Source: an uncultured Clostridium sp. (GTDB lineage Bacteria; Bacillota; Clostridia; Lachnospirales; Lachnospiraceae). From it: 55,922 nt of DNA. A program made the translations under genes and the position numbers. The stretch's first letter is position 1. Each line of letters starts with the position of its first letter. Below the pieces are notes generated by a model. The model made no database searches. It was not told where the DNA came from and saw only the letters and a program-made list of their open reading frames with translations. Shown one piece after another: positions 51,893 through 55,922 of this stretch. The stretch lies in contig URFM01000020.1 of NCBI GenBank assembly GCA_900547035.1, positions 1 through 55,922 of the forward strand, read 5' to 3'.

Positions 51893-54352
51893 TTGATTAA
51901 ACGGCCCATTTTTGCAATTGCAGGGAGTTTCGTACTTGGAGAGGTATTGGCTCTGCTGAATGTGGCTGATATAAGCAGAATTTACGGGGGATTGGGAGCA
52001 GCGCTTCTGGGCTGTTCTTTGACCCTGGGAAAATGGCGGAGCAGAAGCGGAGATTCGTTTCTGCTCTTTTTGCGCTGCAGCCTGGGGAAGATTTGCCTCT
52101 TTCTCTGTATGGCCGCCGCATTTGGCATGGGATATGGACGGGCGGAAAGGGAAACAGCCCGATTTCATAGAGAAGCGGAAGGGGCGCGCCGGTTGGCAGA
52201 TGTACGTTCGCTGGTTCGTGGAAAGGTGGTTCGGATTCGGGAAAAGGAAAATGGAACCAATTTAATTTTGGAACATGCCTCCGCCAGAACCGGGTGGACC
52301 GAGGTGTATTTTCGTAGGATTTCCGTATTTGTGGAAGAAGGAGATTTGCCGCAGATCGGATGGACGGTAGAACTGAGGGGCAGACTGGAAGAAACAGAGA
52401 GAGCCCGGAATCCGGGGGAATTTGACTTTGGGATTTACAGCCGGTCTCAGGGATATTGCTGTCAGGTTTACGGCGAGGAGCTTCGAGTGATTGAGACCTC
52501 CACGATTCCCTATCGTGAAGGGATCCGAAGATTCCATCATTGGTGTAAAAAAATTTTAATGAGGGTATGCAAAGAGGAAGATCTGGGCGTTTTCCAGGCG
52601 GTGGTCCTGGGAGATCAGTCGTTTATGGATCCGGAAATTAAGGAAATGTATCAGCGCCATGGAATTTCTCATATTCTGGCGGTTAGCGGTCAGCATCTGA
52701 CCATTGTAGGAGGCAGCCTTTATTTGATTTTGCGCAGACTGGGGCTCAGACAGGCGGGGGCGGGGATTGCGGGAGGAATTCTGGTGATGGCTTATGGAAT
52801 TCTTACCGGAAGTTCGGGTTCTGCTATGCGGGCGGTAGTTATGATTCTCTGCCTTTGGCTGGCGGCTGCAGCGGGCAGAAGCTATGACAGCCTTTCGGCT
52901 CTTGGATTGGCGGCGGTTCTGCTTTTATGGCAGAGACCTTATCTGGCCTTTCACAGCGGCTTCCAGCTGTCCTTTGGAGCAGTCTGGGCTATTGGAGGAC
53001 TGGGGCCCTGTTTATGCGAAAAACTGGGGGCGGTCCGCAGCTGGCAAAAAACATGGGTGATCAGTCTCTGTGTTCAGATAGTTCTTACGCCGATTGCGGT
53101 ATGGCACTATTTCCGTCATCCTCTTTACGGTATATTTTTAAACCTTCTGGTGATGCCTTTGGGAGCGGGGCTTATTTATTCAGCGATAGGAGCTATTGCT
53201 CTGGGCGCGGTTTCCACGAATCTGGGCAGAATGGCGGCAGGAACCGGACATTTTATCTTAAAGGGATATGAGGGCGTCTGCGGAATTTTTGAGCACCTGC
53301 CAGGATACAGCCTGCTTTTGGGAAGGCCCGAGCCTGGACAGCTGGCCGCGTATATGGCTGTTTTATTTGGTCTGCTGCTGCTCCCGCTTTGGGGATGGAA
53401 GAAACTCAGGGAGATAAGGGAGGGCAAGGAGGGAGAAAAGGAGAAATCTTTTGACTGGAAAGGATTCCTATGGTGTTTTGGCGCGTATTTTTTATGTCTT
53501 ATTTTTCTGTGGCCACGGCAGACGGCAGGCCTTCGGATTACCTGTCTGGATGTGGGACAGGGAGATGGTATTGTGGTGGAATGGAAGGACGGGGTACTTT
53601 TGATTGACGGAGGAAGCAGCAGCCGTTCAGGTCTGGGAGAGGAATGTTTGGAACCTTTTTTGGAAAGCCGGGGAATTTCTGAAATTTGGTGTGCTCTGGT
53701 CAGCCATGGGGATAACGATCATATCAGCGGTCTGGTGGAACTGCTGGGAACAGAGGCGGAGATAAAAATTCACAATCTTATATTGCCTGAGGTAGGGAAA
53801 GGAGAGGAGATTTATCAGAAGTTGGAGTCTCTGGCTCAAGAAAAAGGCGCGGATGTTTTTTATATGGAAAGCGGAGACCGGATTTCCAGGGGGGGATTGG
53901 AGCTTCACTGTCTTTTTGGAGGAGATCCTATTGGGGGAACGACGGACCGGAATAAGCAGTCTTTAGCGGTAGAGATGTCTTTTGAAGGATTTCATATGCT
54001 TTTTACCGGGGATATGGATCAGGAGTGTGAGAGTCAGCTGCTTGAGAGGACGCAGCCGGAGACTTTGCCTCCGATTCATCTGCTGAAGGTAGCTCACCAT
54101 GGCTCCGATACTTCCAGCAGCCAGGAGTTTTTGGATGCAGTGTCCCCCCGGGCGGCCGTTATATCTTATGGTATTGGAAATTCCTATGGGCATCCCTCGC
54201 CTCATGTTCTGGAACGGCTTAGGCAAAGGGACGTTCGGGTGTGGGAAACGGGAAAAACCGGGGCAGTGATTATACAGATGGATGAGGGAGTTCTGCAAAT
54301 CCAGGGATACCTGAGAGAAGGAGCGGAGAATGGGAGTGAGGGGCAGGAATAA
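51893..54352 (+). CDS. comEC: ComEC/Rec2 DNA uptake channel protein
   Basis: An 819-residue polytopic membrane protein: N-terminal hydrophobic part and DUF4131 soluble domain, then the competence (ComEC) transmembrane core (HGISHILAVSGQHLTIVGG, about 245-263), and a C-terminal metallo-beta-lactamase domain (LDVGQGDGIVVEW, SHGDNDHISG, KVAHHGSDTSSS) thought to degrade the non-transported strand. The start is TTG 51893, five bases after AAGGAG. Other comE genes are not in view. Follows the GerMN gene by 20 bp. Confidence 0.94.
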   Translation: MIKRPIFAIAGSFVLGEVLALLNVADISRIYGGLGAALLGCSLTLGKWRSRSGDSFLLFLRCSLGKICLFLCMAAAFGMGYGRAERETARFHREAEGARRLADVRSLVRGKVVRIREKENGTNLILEHASARTGWTEVYFRRISVFVEEGDLPQIGWTVELRGRLEETERARNPGEFDFGIYSRSQGYCCQVYGEELRVIETSTIPYREGIRRFHHWCKKILMRVCKEEDLGVFQAVVLGDQSFMDPEIKEMYQRHGISHILAVSGQHLTIVGGSLYLILRRLGLRQAGAGIAGGILVMAYGILTGSSGSAMRAVVMILCLWLAAAAGRSYDSLSALGLAAVLLLWQRPYLAFHSGFQLSFGAVWAIGGLGPCLCEKLGAVRSWQKTWVISLCVQIVLTPIAVWHYFRHPLYGIFLNLLVMPLGAGLIYSAIGAIALGAVSTNLGRMAAGTGHFILKGYEGVCGIFEHLPGYSLLLGRPEPGQLAAYMAVLFGLLLLPLWGWKKLREIREGKEGEKEKSFDWKGFLWCFGAYFLCLIFLWPRQTAGLRITCLDVGQGDGIVVEWKDGVLLIDGGSSSRSGLGEECLEPFLESRGISEIWCALVSHGDNDHISGLVELLGTEAEIKIHNLILPEVGKGEEIYQKLESLAQEKGADVFYMESGDRISRGGLELHCLFGGDPIGGTTDRNKQSLAVEMSFEGFHMLFTGDMDQECESQLLERTQPETLPPIHLLKVAHHGSDTSSSQEFLDAVSPRAAVISYGIGNSYGHPSPHVLERLRQRDVRVWETGKTGAVIIQMDEGVLQIQGYLREGAENGSEGQE

Positions 54353-54359
54353 AGAGGGC

Positions 54360-54388
54360 TTGGACAGATCGGTTTTTTTTGATATAAT
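54360..54388 (+). promoter_or_regulatory. Promoter of rlmD
   Basis: TTGGAC at 54360-54365 and TATAAT at 54383-54388, spacer 17 bp, starting just after the comEC stop. Confidence 0.75.
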
Positions 54389-54481
54389 TCATACATTGAC
54401 TTCAGGAGTCAGGGATGAATTCGCAGATATGGGCATAGTCCTGGCTCTGACATAGAGAAAAACTGATCAGGAGAGAATTAG

Positions 54482-55922
54482 ATGAAAAAGGGAGATGTAT
54501 TTGAAGGGACCGTATTGAGAATGGATTTTCCAAACAAGGGAATTCTGGAAATCGAACAGCAGAGGATTGAAGTAAAGAACGCCCTTCCAGGACAGAAAAT
54601 CCGGGGGGTGGTGACCAAAAAACGCAATGGAAAATGCGAAGGGAAGCTGATGGAGGTTCTTGAACATTCAAAGGAGGAGCGGCCTGAAGAGGCGTGCGTT
54701 CACAGCGGCCTGTGCGGAGGCTGCCTTTATCAGGGTCTTCCTTATGAGGAACAGCTGAAAATTAAGAGGGAACAGGTAAAACGTCTATTAGACCAGGTGA
54801 CGGATCCGGACACCTATGAATTCCAGGGGATTAAGGGGAGTCCCATTTCTGCAGGATATCGAAATAAGATGGAGTTTTCCTTTGGAGATGAGACAAAAGG
54901 AGGTCCCCTGGCTTTGGGGATGCACAAGAGGGGGAGCTTTTATGATATTGTGACGACGCCGGAATGCCAGATTGTTCACCGTGATTTTTGTCGGATTTTG
55001 GAGGCCACGCGGGAATTTTTTGAGAATGCGGGAGTTCCTTTTTACCGGAAGCTGCAGCATATGGGCTATCTGCGTCATTTGCTGGTACGCCGCGCGGTAA
55101 AGACCGGGGAGATACTGGTAGTACTGGTTACAACGTCTCAGAAGGAGTGTTTTGGAGGAGAAGCAGGGGAAAGGCAGGCTCTGGAGACTTGGAAAGAGCG
55201 TGTCCTGCAGCTCTCTCTGGAGGGCAAGATGGCGGGGATTCTTCATACCTGCAATGATTCCCTAGCAGATGTGGTTCGGAGCGACCGGACGGAAATTTTG
55301 TATGGCGGCGATTGGTTTTATGAGGAACTTCTGGGGCTGCGCTTTAAAATTACGCCCTTCTCCTTTTTCCAGACCAACTCCCTGGGAGCGGAGGTCCTTT
55401 ATGAGAAGGTTAGGAGTTATATTGGCGATACGAAGGATAAGGTGGTTTTTGACCTTTACAGCGGAACAGGAACTATCGCTCAGATTTTGGCCCCTGTAGC
55501 AAAACAGGTAGTAGGTGTGGAGATTGTGGAGGAGGCGGTGGAGGCCGCCCGGGAAAACGCGAAACTCAACGGCCTGGACAATTGCCAGTTTCTGGCCGGC
55601 GATGTGCTGAAGGTGGTAGATGAGCTGAAAGAGAAGCCGGATCTAATTGTACTGGATCCCCCCAGGGATGGAATTCATCCCAAGGCTCTGGGCAAGATTA
55701 TCGATTTTGGAGTGGAACGGATGGTCTATGTGTCCTGCAAACCCACCAGTTTGGTAAGGGATTTGATCGTGCTTCAGGAGAGAGGGTACCGGGTGGAGAA
55801 GGTTTGTTGTGTAGACATGTTTCCGGAGACAGGGAATTGTGAGACGGTTGTCTTGCTTTCCAAGGGCGAGGTCGACTCGAAAAAGATTCGGGTTGAGTTC
55901 TCTTTGGAAGATATGGATATGT
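54482..55922 (+). CDS. rlmD: 23S rRNA (uracil-5-)-methyltransferase RlmD/RumA type, 3' end beyond the window
   Basis: The frame is open from ATG 54482 to the right edge (480 codons visible), so the gene is incomplete here. A TRAM domain (about 1-60) is followed by a four-cysteine iron-sulfur site (C72, C78, C81, C162), the Rossmann SAM site DLYSGTGTIAQIL, and catalytic C419 in VSCKP, with the general base in GNCETVVLL. It methylates C5 of a uridine in 23S rRNA (or tRNA). The family normally ends soon after the VVLLS motif; here a further segment VDSKKIRVEFSLEDMDM begins and continues past the edge. Confidence 0.9.
   Translation, partial: MKKGDVFEGTVLRMDFPNKGILEIEQQRIEVKNALPGQKIRGVVTKKRNGKCEGKLMEVLEHSKEERPEEACVHSGLCGGCLYQGLPYEEQLKIKREQVKRLLDQVTDPDTYEFQGIKGSPISAGYRNKMEFSFGDETKGGPLALGMHKRGSFYDIVTTPECQIVHRDFCRILEATREFFENAGVPFYRKLQHMGYLRHLLVRRAVKTGEILVVLVTTSQKECFGGEAGERQALETWKERVLQLSLEGKMAGILHTCNDSLADVVRSDRTEILYGGDWFYEELLGLRFKITPFSFFQTNSLGAEVLYEKVRSYIGDTKDKVVFDLYSGTGTIAQILAPVAKQVVGVEIVEEAVEAARENAKLNGLDNCQFLAGDVLKVVDELKEKPDLIVLDPPRDGIHPKALGKIIDFGVERMVYVSCKPTSLVRDLIVLQERGYRVEKVCCVDMFPETGNCETVVLLSKGEVDSKKIRVEFSLEDMDM

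Noticed and set aside
1..55922. CRISPR arrays, tRNA/rRNA genes, insertion sequences
   Set aside because: I looked for regularly spaced direct repeats, cloverleaf signatures and transposase motifs and found none convincing; the only repeats are those listed inside infB, the surface gene and the invertible segment.

Overview
The window looks like chromosomal DNA of an anaerobic, low-to-mid GC Clostridia, most probably a gut Lachnospiraceae (inference). The evidence is the rimP-nusA-ylxR-ylxQ-infB-rbfA-nrnA-truB-ribF gene order, an oxygen-sensitive class III ribonucleotide reductase, a gapA-pgk-tpiA-gpmI glycolytic cluster, AGGAGG-type ribosome binding sites, and frequent TTG/GTG starts. I see no rRNA, tRNA, CRISPR array, insertion sequence or prophage.

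Layout. (1) Positions 1-8100 hold a polyamine cluster: the end of a PLP-dependent arginine decarboxylase, a divergent SpeE, carboxynorspermidine/carboxyspermidine dehydrogenase, nspC, aguA and aguB, then a homocysteine S-methyltransferase and a metallo-beta-lactamase-fold protein. Together they can convert arginine to agmatine, carbamoylputrescine, putrescine and then spermidine. (2) 8100-14700 holds a small XRE regulator with a palindromic operator, acylphosphatase, a YihY membrane protein, a LysR regulator and a heterodimeric ABC exporter. (3) 14700-23250 is the nusA/infB translation operon behind a clear promoter and a strong leader hairpin. (4) 23250-29800 holds nrdD with a fused glutaredoxin-like domain and probable NrdR boxes, a LysR-CitMHS transporter-esterase group, and a small membrane-anchored protein. 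(5) 29830-33970 holds a frameshifted small gene, an ECF sigma/RsiV-like anti-sigma pair with its own ECF-type promoter, a PGRP-type amidase and a HisJ-family phosphatase.

(6) 33970-41850 is the most unusual part. A tyrosine recombinase gene is followed by a segment of about 410 bp bounded by 26-bp perfect inverted repeats, each with dif-like 11-6-11 architecture. The segment carries a strong sigma-A promoter that currently points back toward the recombinase. On the far side lie a gene for a Cys4-repeat plus AP2-domain DNA-binding protein and a 1799-residue secreted cell-wall-binding surface protein. I read this as a phase-variable invertible promoter (inverton) captured in the OFF orientation. 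The recombinase, switch, AP2 protein and adhesin would act as one module.

(7) 41850-47070 is the glycolytic operon. (8) 47180-55922 holds a gene of unknown function, a DegV protein, a sensor kinase without an adjacent response regulator, a GerMN lipoprotein, ComEC, and an RlmD-type rRNA methyltransferase that runs off the window with an unusual C-terminal tail.
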